From Flavobacteriaceae bacterium MAR_2009_75 (GTDB lineage: Bacteria > Bacteroidota > Bacteroidia > Flavobacteriales > Flavobacteriaceae), in the NCBI GenBank assembly GCA_002813285.1, contig PHTZ01000001.1:3037501-3101500 (forward strand): 64,000 bases of DNA. Reading direction: 5' to 3'. The translations under genes were made by a program, and so were the position numbers. Position 1 is the stretch's first letter. Every line of letters begins with the position of its first letter. This document shows, piece by piece, positions 8,697 through 17,714 of this stretch. The notes beneath the pieces are model-generated. The model saw only the letters and a list, made by a program, of their open reading frames with translations. It had not been told where the DNA came from and did no database searches.

Positions 8697-9794
8697 CTAT
8701 CTTTCATTCACTATTAAGTCGGCCAAAACTTTTTCAATTTCGGTTTCGCTTTGACCCTCATCTACACCTAAGTGGTAAGCATAGCGGATAATATCTTTTT
8801 CAATGGGTAGAAAATCATTGTCAGTACTAATTTGTGAGCACAAAAAACTGTTTTCTTCTTCACATTTATCAGAGTGGCCAAAGCCCAAGGCATGACCTAG
8901 TTCATGCTTTAAAAGAACAGTTGCTGGGTTAGATATCCAGATTCTAGAATTGTTAAGCTCACTTGATAACGAAGGTGTTATGGCATAGCCACTATACCCA
9001 CCACCCTCAACGATATCGTACATGTCTGGCCAAACACCTTCCAATTCGGCTTCGGTACCGTAAAAGAGCGAGGCGTTAGCTTGACCTTCATTTTCTACGG
9101 TAGTAATGTTGAAACTATCATTGAAAATAGTATTGTATTCTTGTAGTACTTCATCAACAGTTGTAGAAAACTCATTAGAAATAGTGCCGTCTAAATGAAC
9201 CTTCATAGAAGACTTCCATTTTTGATTGTGCTCAACCGGTGTGTTCGTATCACTTTTCCAATACACTAAATGTTGAAAATAAGTGATAAGCTTTTCTTCA
9301 TCATCAGTTAAAATCGTAGTTTCGTCAATATCTTCTATAATTAGATTGTAGTCTTCTTCAGTTATCGTTTTCCCATCAAAAGCAGCAATGGTAAACTCTA
9401 AATTATTGATGGTTTCATAATCTAAATGAAGGTTCGGCCCAACTTGAAGTTCGCCGGTCGTTTCATCGATTATAATATCGGTATCAGATACTATGGAATA
9501 GGTGATTTCGTCACCATCTTCATCATTGGCCTCTATAAAACCAATAAAGGTCTGTGGAGCTGAATGCTCGTTTATCAAGTAAGTTTTTAGAGTTAATACC
9601 GGGGCTTTGTTCGATGAGTTTTCTGTTGACTGTTCTTCTTGCCCATCTTCATCCTGCATCTCCTCTTCTTCATTTTCGTCGTTCGTGGGTTCAGAAGGAG
9701 TTTCGGTAAACGTATCCTTTTTTAGAATTTCTTCGGCGTCTTTACTACAGCTTGCAATTAGTAAAATTAGGGCGGGAACAATAAGTTTTTTCAT
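8697..9794 (-). CDS. Cadherin-like domain lipoprotein with metzincin-type zinc protease motif
   Basis: 365 residues. It begins with a lipoprotein signal (MKKLIVPALILLIASC, lipobox LIASC), then an acidic linker (ENEEEEMQDEDGQEE), a cadherin-like segment (about 68-155: APVLTLKTYLINEH ... ANDEDGDEITYSI ... LDYETINN) and a C-terminal protease domain. Its HELGHALGFGH (297-307) fits the metzincin zinc site HExxHxxGxxH. I do not see a clear Met-turn, so it is a divergent member. It is predicted to be lipid-anchored at the envelope. It lies 66 bases upstream of the giant T9SS protein on the same strand and may be co-transcribed, perhaps processing surface proteins. That role is inference. Confidence 0.8.
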   Translation of the reverse strand: MKKLIVPALILLIASCSKDAEEILKKDTFTETPSEPTNDENEEEEMQDEDGQEEQSTENSSNKAPVLTLKTYLINEHSAPQTFIGFIEANDEDGDEITYSIVSDTDIIIDETTGELQVGPNLHLDYETINNLEFTIAAFDGKTITEEDYNLIIEDIDETTILTDDEEKLITYFQHLVYWKSDTNTPVEHNQKWKSSMKVHLDGTISNEFSTTVDEVLQEYNTIFNDSFNITTVENEGQANASLFYGTEAELEGVWPDMYDIVEGGGYSGYAITPSLSSELNNSRIWISNPATVLLKHELGHALGFGHSDKCEEENSFLCSQISTDNDFLPIEKDIIRYAYHLGVDEGQSETEIEKVLADLIVNER

Positions 9795-9844
9795 GCGTAA
9801 GAAAGATTGGGATGCTAATATTTAGGTTGAAAATACTATAGTAC

Positions 9845-9852
9845 CAAATGTA
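9845..9852 (-). promoter_or_regulatory. -7 element upstream of the metzincin gene
   Basis: On the minus strand TACATTTG matches TAnnTTTG, about 50 bases before the ATG at 9794. No TTG sits at the best spacing upstream, so confidence is moderate. It could drive the metzincin, LRR protein and PorP/SprF genes together. Confidence 0.45.
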
Positions 9853-9924
9853 AGCGAGTACCCTTCTTTCTTGAAATTTATGTTGTAAAGTGATTGATAA
9901 TCATGGTGTGACCAATAAAAAATG

Positions 9925-9959
9925 AAGACAAATGTTAAAAAAAAAGAAACGTTTGTCTT
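9925..9959 (-). terminator. Hairpin downstream of the EEP-family gene
   Basis: Arms AAGACAAATGTT (9925-9936) and AACGTTTGTCTT (9948-9959) pair with one mismatch around an A/T-only loop, 26 bases after the minus-strand stop at 9986. A T-rich run follows on the minus strand. It fits a terminator for the gene ending at 9986, though the long loop is unusual. Confidence 0.5.
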
Positions 9960-9985
9960 AAATATGTATCCTCTTGACGAAAATT

Positions 9986-11020
9986 TTAAACATCAATTTC
10001 TACGCACACCGGAAAATGGTCAGATGCTTTTTTAAGGGCATCTTTGAGGTCTTGGTCTAAATCAGATTTGTGGGGCTCTGAATAGGGGTTGAGCACAGCA
10101 CTTTTTTCTATTTTAATATCTTGACTGACCAAAATATGATCGATTAGTACGGTAAACCAGTTATTGGTAATAGTGTCGGTAAACGAACTGGAACTTGGTG
10201 ACCAACCAAACTTGCCCAATTTTGGTCTTCCCAAAGCACTTTTAAGTACTAATTCAGGTTCGTAAACACTGCCCAATAATATTTCGATTGCACTTTTGCC
10301 AAAACGATTTTCATAAAAATCGCTACCCATGCCATCATTGATGTCTCCGGTAACAATTACTTTATCGCCCTCATTGATCCATTTATCGACCCGTTCTCGC
10401 ATATGTATGCACTCGGCATATAGTTTTCGACGGTTCAGGTTCGAAAGATGCTCGTAACGGGCGTAATCCACATGGTCAAAAATACCTTTAGATTTGGCAT
10501 GGGCGATTATCATTTTGAAAAGCTTCTTTTGATTCGCCTTACTTTTGATCGTAAGTTCTACGGGAGGTCTAAAGTGTTTGTATTGCTCTTTTATACTTTG
10601 TTCGAGCGTATCTGCCAAAAAGGGCTCGTTAAAACTGTTCTTGCCTTCAGGGGTGTGTTCTACGATAAGCTTATCGGCATCATAAATAGCGCAAAGTTCT
10701 TGTTGTCCGCTAGAGGTAAACCCCTGAACCACCTTATAATTTCGAGAAGTTAGGCCAAAGACGTTCATCCAGGCTTCTAATTGGGCCTTGGCGGTTTTAG
10801 TGCCATTGGCCAAAGTATCAGGGCCTTCGACCACAGCGATAATATCGGCATCTAAATGGGCCAGAACAGATATCAATCGTTGACTTTTAACAGTAATGCG
10901 TTCTTGTTCGTTCCAATCTGATTCCGGTTTATCCAATGGAGGTGGAACGTTTATAGGAAGACCGTTCACGAATAGATATTTCATCCATTGCATATTGTAC
11001 TCAGCGACTTTCAGTTTCAT
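9986..11020 (-). CDS. Endonuclease/exonuclease/phosphatase (EEP) family hydrolase
   Basis: 344 residues with the DNase I-like EEP motifs: VAEYNMQWM at the start, a metal-binding Glu in VVEGPD (E65), VTGDINDGMG in the middle, LIDHILVS, and the terminal SDHFPV (333-338) with the catalytic Asp-His. No signal peptide is seen, so it is probably cytoplasmic. Substrates in this fold range from DNA to phospholipids and small phosphodiesters, and nothing here fixes which. It is flanked by same-strand genes but separated by about 170-190 bases on each side, so it is likely its own unit. Confidence 0.85.
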   Translation of the reverse strand: MKLKVAEYNMQWMKYLFVNGLPINVPPPLDKPESDWNEQERITVKSQRLISVLAHLDADIIAVVEGPDTLANGTKTAKAQLEAWMNVFGLTSRNYKVVQGFTSSGQQELCAIYDADKLIVEHTPEGKNSFNEPFLADTLEQSIKEQYKHFRPPVELTIKSKANQKKLFKMIIAHAKSKGIFDHVDYARYEHLSNLNRRKLYAECIHMRERVDKWINEGDKVIVTGDINDGMGSDFYENRFGKSAIEILLGSVYEPELVLKSALGRPKLGKFGWSPSSSSFTDTITNNWFTVLIDHILVSQDIKIEKSAVLNPYSEPHKSDLDQDLKDALKKASDHFPVCVEIDV

Positions 11021-11190
11021 AACAAGTAGATTTAATGGAATCCGTTAATCCCTAAATTTTATTTTCTGGGGAGGAAAAGTATAGTGAACTATTGTTGTGA
11101 GAAACTAAATGTAGGAAATATTTTGAAGAGCCGGTTTAAAGCATTGTAAAATCTAAGTTTATAAATTCATGAAAATAACTGCGATTGGGT

Positions 11191-12792
11191 TTAGCGCATT
11201 TCTTCGAACAATAACCAAGATTCCGGATCAAGAATAATATCGTCCGGTTCATAATCAAGTTGTATAGTGTAGATTTTTTGGGCGGAAGTAATTTCTGTTT
11301 TATAAATAGTTGTCTTGCCATCTTTTATTACACCAATTTCTATCGGAAATTGAAATACATGGTGTTCTTGAAGTTGCTTGAGGTTGATCTGCAATTTACC
11401 CCGTTTATAATTCCAGTCCCACTTAATTTCAGGGTGCCCTTTTACAAATAGCCATTGCTGAAAGAATGTTGTTAAGTCCTCACCGGATGTCTCTTCCATT
11501 ATTTTTTGAAAGTCGGCTGACATTACATTCGAGTTTCGAAAGGCTTTGTAATAGTTTTGTATGCCTTTCCAAAAAGTTTCGTCGCCTAGTTTATGGCGAA
11601 GCATATTTAGCGTCCATCCGCCTTTTTGATAAGTATTGGTACTTAAAACTTTTAGGGGGTCGGTAATGGTCGCATCTACGATTGGCGACGGGTTCCTTTG
11701 GTAATAATCGATAATCTGCTTGCGGTCCAATTCTAACTCCTCCTTTCGTTTTTCATTACCGTAAACACTCTCTTGATATAAAATAGCAAAATAGGTAGCG
11801 AAACCTTCACTGAGCCAAACATGGTTCCAGTCGTTTTCACTGGCAGAATTACCGAACCATTGGTGGGCTATTTCGTGGGCAATGAGTCCTTCTACCTCGT
11901 TTTTTCCGGTAACGGAATTTTCAAAATAGGCAATGGTACCCGCATTTTCCAGCCCGCCCCATTGGGTCTTGGCTTGCATGTTGGCCAGCTTGGCGTATGA
12001 ATACGGACCAATATTATCAATAAAATATTTCAATACTTTAGTGGCTACCCCATAATCAGAAAAACCATCGAGTCTATTTTCAGGGTACACCCAGGCCGAA
12101 ACGGGAATGTCATAAACCTCGTCTAGAAGTGTGCTGGCAAATTTTGTAACGCCAATGGTTACGACCTTCATGGCAACAGGGGCTGGTTCTTTATAGGTAG
12201 TCAATTTTAATCCGTTGCCCAAATTGCTTTCCTCGATTTTTTCTCCGGTAGCCACCACATCATAATGATCGGGCGCAGTAATCCTAAACTCAATAGTAGC
12301 TTTGTCCGATGGGTGGTCAACTGACGGAAGCCAGTGTCGTGCCAAATTGGGCCAGTTATCACCAAAGAAAGAACGTTGCCCAAATTTAGTGGTATCAATA
12401 ACAAGTCCCCTTTCAGGAATACCTTCGTAAATTACTTTATACGTTCTTGTTTTTTCTTCGGAGGAAGTAGGAACGATGTTAATCTTATTCTTCTCAAATG
12501 AGTAATTCGCAACCTTATCGCCTTCAAAAATTTGGGTTACCTGCATACCGTAAGTATCCGATTTCGCCACCAAATCCAACGCAAAAGGATTCACTTCATT
12601 CTTAAAATCAACAGTAATTTCAGCCTCACCTTTTATTTGGTTCGATTCGTCATTTAGAGTGAGCCCGAATATATAGCCCTGAATATCGGCAGAAGTGTTT
12701 CTTTGATAGGTGTCTTGTGCCTGTAGAATAAGCGTAGACCAAAATAGTAATACAAATAAAGAAAGGGCGCGAAACTGTTTTGGTCTGTTCAT
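11191..12792 (-). CDS. M1 family aminopeptidase
   Basis: 533 residues with an N-terminal signal peptide (ending LILQAQ). The M1 zinc site HEIAH (306-310) is followed 19 residues later by the third ligand Glu329 in WLSEGFATYF, and the exopeptidase motif GGLENAG (279-285) replaces the common GAMEN. This predicts a periplasmic or surface zinc aminopeptidase. It is shorter than the roughly 850-residue PepN type and lacks the long C-terminal helical domain. It starts 27 bases after the argH stop, so it may receive read-through from the arginine operon, but no functional link is known. Confidence 0.9.
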   Translation of the reverse strand: MNRPKQFRALSLFVLLFWSTLILQAQDTYQRNTSADIQGYIFGLTLNDESNQIKGEAEITVDFKNEVNPFALDLVAKSDTYGMQVTQIFEGDKVANYSFEKNKINIVPTSSEEKTRTYKVIYEGIPERGLVIDTTKFGQRSFFGDNWPNLARHWLPSVDHPSDKATIEFRITAPDHYDVVATGEKIEESNLGNGLKLTTYKEPAPVAMKVVTIGVTKFASTLLDEVYDIPVSAWVYPENRLDGFSDYGVATKVLKYFIDNIGPYSYAKLANMQAKTQWGGLENAGTIAYFENSVTGKNEVEGLIAHEIAHQWFGNSASENDWNHVWLSEGFATYFAILYQESVYGNEKRKEELELDRKQIIDYYQRNPSPIVDATITDPLKVLSTNTYQKGGWTLNMLRHKLGDETFWKGIQNYYKAFRNSNVMSADFQKIMEETSGEDLTTFFQQWLFVKGHPEIKWDWNYKRGKLQINLKQLQEHHVFQFPIEIGVIKDGKTTIYKTEITSAQKIYTIQLDYEPDDIILDPESWLLFEEMR

Positions 12793-12819
12793 ATAGGCTA
12801 TTCGATTGTTGCTAAAATA

Positions 12820-14097
12820 TTAAATCTTGTCCATCTTCCCTTTAATCTCCTTCAAACATAAATTTCCTAAGCTACCTTCATGCGTATGATGAATATCTCG
12901 CTTTGGCGTAAAAGTACCTTCTTGAATTTCTTGGCCCATTTTTTTGTAGGCATCCCTAAATGGCAACCCACTCTGTACCAATTCGTTTAACGTATCGACG
13001 CTAAAGAGATAGTCGTATTTTGGGTCTTCCAGAATACCCTTGTTTACTTGCATTTCCTTAAGACTAAAGGTTAGAATTTCAATACACGCCTTCATATCCT
13101 GAATGGCGGGAACAATGATTTCTTTCACCAATTGCAAATCACGGTGGTAACCACTTGGTAAGTTATTGATAACCAAAGTCAACTGATTGGGAATACTCTG
13201 AAGCTTGTTGCATTTGCCACGTACCAATTCAAAAACATCAGGGTTTTTCTTGTGCGGCATAATACTACTACCGGTGGTCAACTCATCTGGAAAAGACAGA
13301 AAGTTAAAATTCTGACTCATGTACAAACAGATGTCCATAGCCAGTTTTGATAGGGTAGCGGCGATATTTGCCATTCCAAAAGCAGTTGCTTTCTCCACTT
13401 TTCCACGGCCCATTTGAGCGGCAACTACGTTGTATTTTAGAGTCTCAAAACCCATTTCTTTAGTCGTGAAACTACGGTCTATAGGAAAGGAGCTTCCATA
13501 GCCAGCGGCACTTCCCAACGGATTTTGGTCTGCTACCTTATAAGCGGCATCAACAAAATACAAATCATCAATAAGACTTTCTGCATAAGCGGACAGCCAC
13601 AAGCCGAAAGAAGATGGCATTGCAATTTGCAAGTGCGTATACCCAGGAAGCAAAACGTCTTTGTGCTTTTCCGCAAGTTCCAAAAGCAAATCAAACAGTT
13701 CCTTGGTGCCTGATTTTATTTCTGAAAGTTCGTTTTTCAAATATAGGTGCATGGCCACCAAAACTTGATCGTTTCTAGACCGAGCGGTGTGTATTTTTTT
13801 TCCGGTGTCGCCAAGTTTTTCAGTGAGTACATACTCAATTTTCGAGTGCATGTCTTCAAACGAATCTTCAATGATAAATTCACCATTTTCAATGGTTTTG
13901 GCAATGGCATCCAATTCTTTTACCAAGTCCGTAGTTTCCTCATTGGTCAGCAGTCCTATTTTACCCAGCATTTTGGCATGCGCCTGCGAAGCGATAACGT
14001 CGTATTTCGCCAAGTGCAAATCAAGCTCGCGGTCGTTTCCAACAGTGAAATGATCTATTTTCTTATCGGTGCTAAAGCCTTTGTCCCAGAGTTTCAT
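12820..14097 (-). CDS. argH: Argininosuccinate lyase
   Basis: 425 residues of the fumarase/aspartase superfamily. It has the signature GSSIMPHKKNP (276-286, containing the catalytic Ser) and conserved blocks TARSRNDQV and PGYTHLQ. It cleaves argininosuccinate to arginine and fumarate, the last step of arginine synthesis. The length is slightly shorter than the usual 460, as in other Bacteroidota. It is the last biosynthetic gene of the operon, 61 bases after argE. Confidence 0.95.
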   Translation of the reverse strand: MKLWDKGFSTDKKIDHFTVGNDRELDLHLAKYDVIASQAHAKMLGKIGLLTNEETTDLVKELDAIAKTIENGEFIIEDSFEDMHSKIEYVLTEKLGDTGKKIHTARSRNDQVLVAMHLYLKNELSEIKSGTKELFDLLLELAEKHKDVLLPGYTHLQIAMPSSFGLWLSAYAESLIDDLYFVDAAYKVADQNPLGSAAGYGSSFPIDRSFTTKEMGFETLKYNVVAAQMGRGKVEKATAFGMANIAATLSKLAMDICLYMSQNFNFLSFPDELTTGSSIMPHKKNPDVFELVRGKCNKLQSIPNQLTLVINNLPSGYHRDLQLVKEIIVPAIQDMKACIEILTFSLKEMQVNKGILEDPKYDYLFSVDTLNELVQSGLPFRDAYKKMGQEIQEGTFTPKRDIHHTHEGSLGNLCLKEIKGKMDKI

Positions 14098-14158
14098 ATG
14101 TAATCAGTTATCAATTATCAATAAGCAGTGAACAGTGCCTATTGCTAATTGGTTATTG

Positions 14159-15232
14159 TTAATTGTTGTTTGAAAGAAATCCTTTCAATAAATTAATGTA
14201 CAAGTCAATTCCGTCTTCAATTTCTTTGACGTAGATGTATTCATCAGCGGAGTGTGATCGTGTGCTGTCGCCAGGTCCTAATTTGAGCGATTGGCAAGTT
14301 AAGGCAGCTTGGTCGGAAAGCGTAGGGGAACCATAGGTTTTTCGTCCCAAAGCAATTCCTGATTGTATTAATGGATGGTTTTTATCAATGGCCGAAGAGT
14401 TAAGCCTCAATGAGCGTTCTTTTACTTCACAAGGTGCATCTTTCTTTAAAATTTCCGCTATTTCGGCATTAGTATATTTATCGTTTACCCGAACATCGAT
14501 AACCAAATCAACCTGTGCGGGCACTACGTTGTGCTGTGAACCCCCATTGATTTGAGTAACGGTCAGTTTTACCGGACCTAATGCCTCGGAAACCCTATCG
14601 AATTTATAGTTCTTGAACCATTGTAAAACATCAATGGTATTGTAAATGGAGTTGTTATCGTTAGGATGTGCGGCATGTGAAGGTGTTCCTTTTATAATAG
14701 CATCAAAAACAACCAACCCTTTTTCGGCTATGGCCAAATCCAAAAGCGTAGGTTCACCGACAATCGCCCCGTCTATTTTTGGGAGTCTCGGTAGAAGCCC
14801 ACGTAAACTGTTCGGGCCTGAACTTTCTTCTTCCATAGAAGCTACCATCAAAATATTATGGTTGAGGTCTTCTTCTGCAAAATAGTGTGTGAAGGTCGCG
14901 ATAAGCGAAACCAATGCACCTCCGGCATCATTGCTGCCTAGACCGTATAATTTTCCGTCTTCAATATGTGGGTTAAAAGGGTCTCTCGTATAGGCCGAAT
15001 TTGGTTTAACCGTATCGTGATGGGAGTTTAAAAGCAGTGTAGGTTTGCTTTCATCAAAATGCTTGTTTACCGCCCAAACATTGTTCAAATGCCTTTCAAA
15101 AGGAATGTCAAAAGACTTGAACCAATTTTCAATGGCATCGGCAGTTTTATCTTCTTCAGATGAAAACGATTGAATAGAAATCAGTTCTTTTAATAAATCT
15201 ATCGCTTTTTGCGTTAATGCTGCTTGTTCCAT
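14159..15232 (-). CDS. argE: M20 family N-acyl-ornithine/citrulline deacylase (ArgE-type)
   Basis: 357 residues with the M20 metallopeptidase pattern: NSHHDT (69-74, metal ligand His plus Asp), GLGSNDAGG (97-105, bridging Asp102), MEEESSG (133-139) and a C-terminal HSADEYIYV. In the Bacteroidota version of the pathway the acyl group is removed from N-acylcitrulline rather than N-acetylornithine, because the carbamoyltransferase acts on acylated ornithine. The gene lies between argB and argH and is very likely that deacylase. Whether the acyl group is acetyl or succinyl is not fixed by this sequence. Confidence 0.88.
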   Translation of the reverse strand: MEQAALTQKAIDLLKELISIQSFSSEEDKTADAIENWFKSFDIPFERHLNNVWAVNKHFDESKPTLLLNSHHDTVKPNSAYTRDPFNPHIEDGKLYGLGSNDAGGALVSLIATFTHYFAEEDLNHNILMVASMEEESSGPNSLRGLLPRLPKIDGAIVGEPTLLDLAIAEKGLVVFDAIIKGTPSHAAHPNDNNSIYNTIDVLQWFKNYKFDRVSEALGPVKLTVTQINGGSQHNVVPAQVDLVIDVRVNDKYTNAEIAEILKKDAPCEVKERSLRLNSSAIDKNHPLIQSGIALGRKTYGSPTLSDQAALTCQSLKLGPGDSTRSHSADEYIYVKEIEDGIDLYINLLKGFLSNNN

Positions 15233-15235
15233 TTT

Positions 15236-16015
15236 TTATAGCGTAAGTGTCGTGAATAATGTCGATTTAGGATCTAACATGCTAGTGTCGCCAATACGCA
15301 CTTGATGTACATCTTGTCTTAAGGCATGAAAGCAATTTTCCATTTTTGGGAGCATACCATCGGCAATTACTTTCTGTGCCAATAATTCTTGATATGATGC
15401 GCTGTCAATTTGTTTTACTACGGATTCATTATCGTTTACATCCCTCAAAACACCCTTCTTTTCAAAACAATAGTAAAGTGTCGTTTCGTAGTTCTGGCTC
15501 ATGCCAATAGCCAATTCGGAAGCTATGGTATCTGCATTGGTATTCAATAATTGTCCGTTTCCATCATGTGTCATCGCACAAAAAACAGGAGTTAGCCCTG
15601 CTTCTAAAAGTTTTGTAATCATGTCGGCGCTCACGCCATCAACATCTCCGGCAAAGCCATAATCAATTTCTTTTACAGGGCGTTTGTGTGCCTGAATGGT
15701 GTCGCCATCTGCACCGCTGAGCCCAATAGAATTACAGTCTAGCGATTGTAGCTCCGCTACTATGTTTTTATTTACAAGTCCGCCATAGACCATGGTAATC
15801 AGTTCAAGGCTTTTTTCATCGGTGATACGACGTCCGCCGATAAGTTTGGATTCGATTCCCAATTTTTTTCCGAGCTGTGTGGCAAGCTTACCGCCACCAT
15901 GAACCAATATTTTTGGTCCCTTCAATTCGGAAAAAGACTGCAAGAACTTCGAAAGCTCTGCTTTATTTTCGATGACGTTTCCGCCTATTTTAATTATAGA
16001 TAGGTTTTGTTTCAT
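15236..16015 (-). CDS. argB: Acetylglutamate kinase
   Basis: An amino-acid kinase with the N-terminal LSIIKIGGNVI nucleotide motif, VHGGGKLATQLG, the GLSGADGD segment and the C-terminal LPKMENCFHAL. It phosphorylates N-acylglutamate, the second step of the pathway. I take ATG 16015, which sits directly after the SDR stop (TAACATG); an in-frame ATG at 16024 would add three residues and overlap the SDR gene by 8 bases. Either way translation is likely coupled. The kinase is about 260 residues, as usual for the family. Confidence 0.93.
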   Translation of the reverse strand: MKQNLSIIKIGGNVIENKAELSKFLQSFSELKGPKILVHGGGKLATQLGKKLGIESKLIGGRRITDEKSLELITMVYGGLVNKNIVAELQSLDCNSIGLSGADGDTIQAHKRPVKEIDYGFAGDVDGVSADMITKLLEAGLTPVFCAMTHDGNGQLLNTNADTIASELAIGMSQNYETTLYYCFEKKGVLRDVNDNESVVKQIDSASYQELLAQKVIADGMLPKMENCFHALRQDVHQVRIGDTSMLDPKSTLFTTLTL

Positions 16016-16016
16016 G

Positions 16017-16769
16017 TTATGCATTTAAAATTCCTCCATCAATGGTCATTGCTGTTCCCGTAATCCATGATGCTTCTTCAGAAACAAGAAATGTTGCCAG
16101 GTTTGCAATGTCTTTGGGTTGCCCAAGTCTCTTTAACAAAGTTGATTTTTCAGCATCGGCCACGGCTTCCTCAGGATTATCAAAGGCCTGGGCCGATTTC
16201 CATAGAAGAGGAGTATCAACCGGTCCGGGGCAAATGGCATTCACCCGAATTTCGGGAGCATATTCTACGGCCATTTGTTTCATCAATGCTACCGCCCCTG
16301 CTTTTGAGGCGCAATAGGCCGGGTGATTCGGAAAACTTTTGAAAGCTGCAATCGAAGAATTGATTAAAATAGTACCACTCTGTTTTTTCAGGTGAGGAAT
16401 GGCAAATTTAGCGAGTAAGTAGATGCTGCTTAAATTGGTTGAAATAGTTTGGTTCCATAAAGATTCTGAAAGGTCGACCACGTTCCCCAATCCTAGAATT
16501 CCCGCATTTAATGATAAAATATCAACAGCTCCGAAATTTTCTAACGCGGCATCGACTAAAGACTCGTTATATGAAGCTTCACCTACATCGCCAGCAATAA
16601 AAATCGATCCTGAAAGCTGGGCTGATAATTTTTCGCCCCTTTCTTGGTCTCTCCCCGATAATATCAATTTTGCACCTTCAGTAGCGAACGACTGAGCAAT
16701 GGCCTTGCCCATGCCGCTGGTCGCACCGGTAACGATACATACTTTGTTCTCTAGTTTTTTGATATTCAA
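16017..16769 (-). CDS. Short-chain dehydrogenase/reductase (SDR) embedded in the arginine operon
   Basis: 250-residue classical SDR: cofactor motif TGATSGMG (14-21), NAG (88-90), catalytic Ser139, Tyr152 and Lys156 (YCASK) and C-terminal ITGTAMTIDGG. The start is a TTG at 16769, six bases after the argF' stop, with no ATG available nearby. It is inserted between argF' and argB, where relatives that I know of carry no such gene, while proA is absent from the operon. The substrate is unknown. It could act on a pathway intermediate or be a passenger. SDRs are not known to replace ProA, which works on an acyl phosphate. Confidence 0.88.
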   Translation of the reverse strand: MNIKKLENKVCIVTGATSGMGKAIAQSFATEGAKLILSGRDQERGEKLSAQLSGSIFIAGDVGEASYNESLVDAALENFGAVDILSLNAGILGLGNVVDLSESLWNQTISTNLSSIYLLAKFAIPHLKKQSGTILINSSIAAFKSFPNHPAYCASKAGAVALMKQMAVEYAPEIRVNAICPGPVDTPLLWKSAQAFDNPEEAVADAEKSTLLKRLGQPKDIANLATFLVSEEASWITGTAMTIDGGILNA

Positions 16770-16775
16770 GTAGAT

Positions 16776-17714
16776 TTAATTGTTCTCCAAGATTTTCTTT
16801 AATACAACTTGTGCGCTGTAGGTTCTGTTGTTGGCCTGTTCTATGACCAAACTCTGATCGCTATCTAGAACCGCATCTTCGACCACCATGTTTCTTCTTA
16901 CAGGCAGGCAGTGCATAAACTTGGCGTCACCTACTTTTTCTTTGGTCATCGTCCAGTCTGGGTCTTGATTAGATGCCTTTCCGTAGTTCTTATAGCTGCT
17001 CCAGTTCTTTACATAAATAAAATCAGCATCGGCGCAAGCTTTCTTTTGGTCGTATTCAATAGTGGTCTTCTGTGTTATTCTAGGATCGAGTTCGTAACCT
17101 TCAGGGTGGGTAATCACAAATTCGGCATTTTGAAGCTGCATCATTTCAATGAATGAATTGGCAACGGCATGGGGCAATGCTTTTGGGTGCGGTGCCCAAG
17201 ACAATACCACCTTCGGTCTCTTCTTGATATTTTGTTCGGCTAAAGTAATGGCATCGGCGAGCGCTTGAAGCGGATGACCCACTGAGCTCTCCATATTTAC
17301 TATCGGTACGCTGGCGTATTTTTTAAATCCGTTTAGAACCTTTTCAGTTTCATCTTCTTCTCTGTCCTGTAATCCGGCAAAGGCGCGAATGGCGATAATA
17401 TCGCAGTATTGTGAAACTACTTGTGCCGCTTCTTTTATATGTTCAGAAGTACCTTGATCCATTACGGTTCCATCTGAGTATTCTAAAGCCCACCCTTCGC
17501 TACCGAAGTTCATAACGATCACATCTAAACCAAGATTCATAGCTGCCTTTTGAGTGCTCAATCGAGTTCTTAAACTATTGTTGAAAAACAACAGGCCGAT
17601 TGTTTTATTTTTGCCCAAGGCTTTAAACTCAGTGGGATTACTTTTAAGGTTTCGGGCCTCAGAGACCCAATCGGTCAATGAATCGATGTCTTTTATAGAG
17701 AGGTAATGTTTCAT
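16776..17714 (-). CDS. argF': N-acylornithine carbamoyltransferase (N-succinylornithine type predicted)
   Basis: 312-residue transcarbamylase with the carbamoyl phosphate motif SLRTR (47-51), GHPLQ and the C-terminal MHCLPVRRNMVV, which is the form seen in N-acetyl/N-succinylornithine transcarbamylases rather than ornithine transcarbamylase. In the specificity loop DQGTSEH (86-92) Ser90 appears to stand where Xanthomonas campestris AOTCase has Glu92 and Bacteroides fragilis SOTCase has Pro90. Published mutants of Glu92 to Pro, Ser, Val or Ala turned AOTCase into SOTCase, so succinylornithine is the predicted substrate. The alignment was made by eye. Its start overlaps the proB stop by four bases. 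Confidence 0.9.
   Translation of the reverse strand: MKHYLSIKDIDSLTDWVSEARNLKSNPTEFKALGKNKTIGLLFFNNSLRTRLSTQKAAMNLGLDVIVMNFGSEGWALEYSDGTVMDQGTSEHIKEAAQVVSQYCDIIAIRAFAGLQDREEDETEKVLNGFKKYASVPIVNMESSVGHPLQALADAITLAEQNIKKRPKVVLSWAPHPKALPHAVANSFIEMMQLQNAEFVITHPEGYELDPRITQKTTIEYDQKKACADADFIYVKNWSSYKNYGKASNQDPDWTMTKEKVGDAKFMHCLPVRRNMVVEDAVLDSDQSLVIEQANNRTYSAQVVLKKILENN

Noticed and set aside
13747-14103. Plus-strand frames of 118 and 88 codons opposite argH
   Set aside because: Two overlapping antisense frames in a well-conserved gene; no independent coding evidence.
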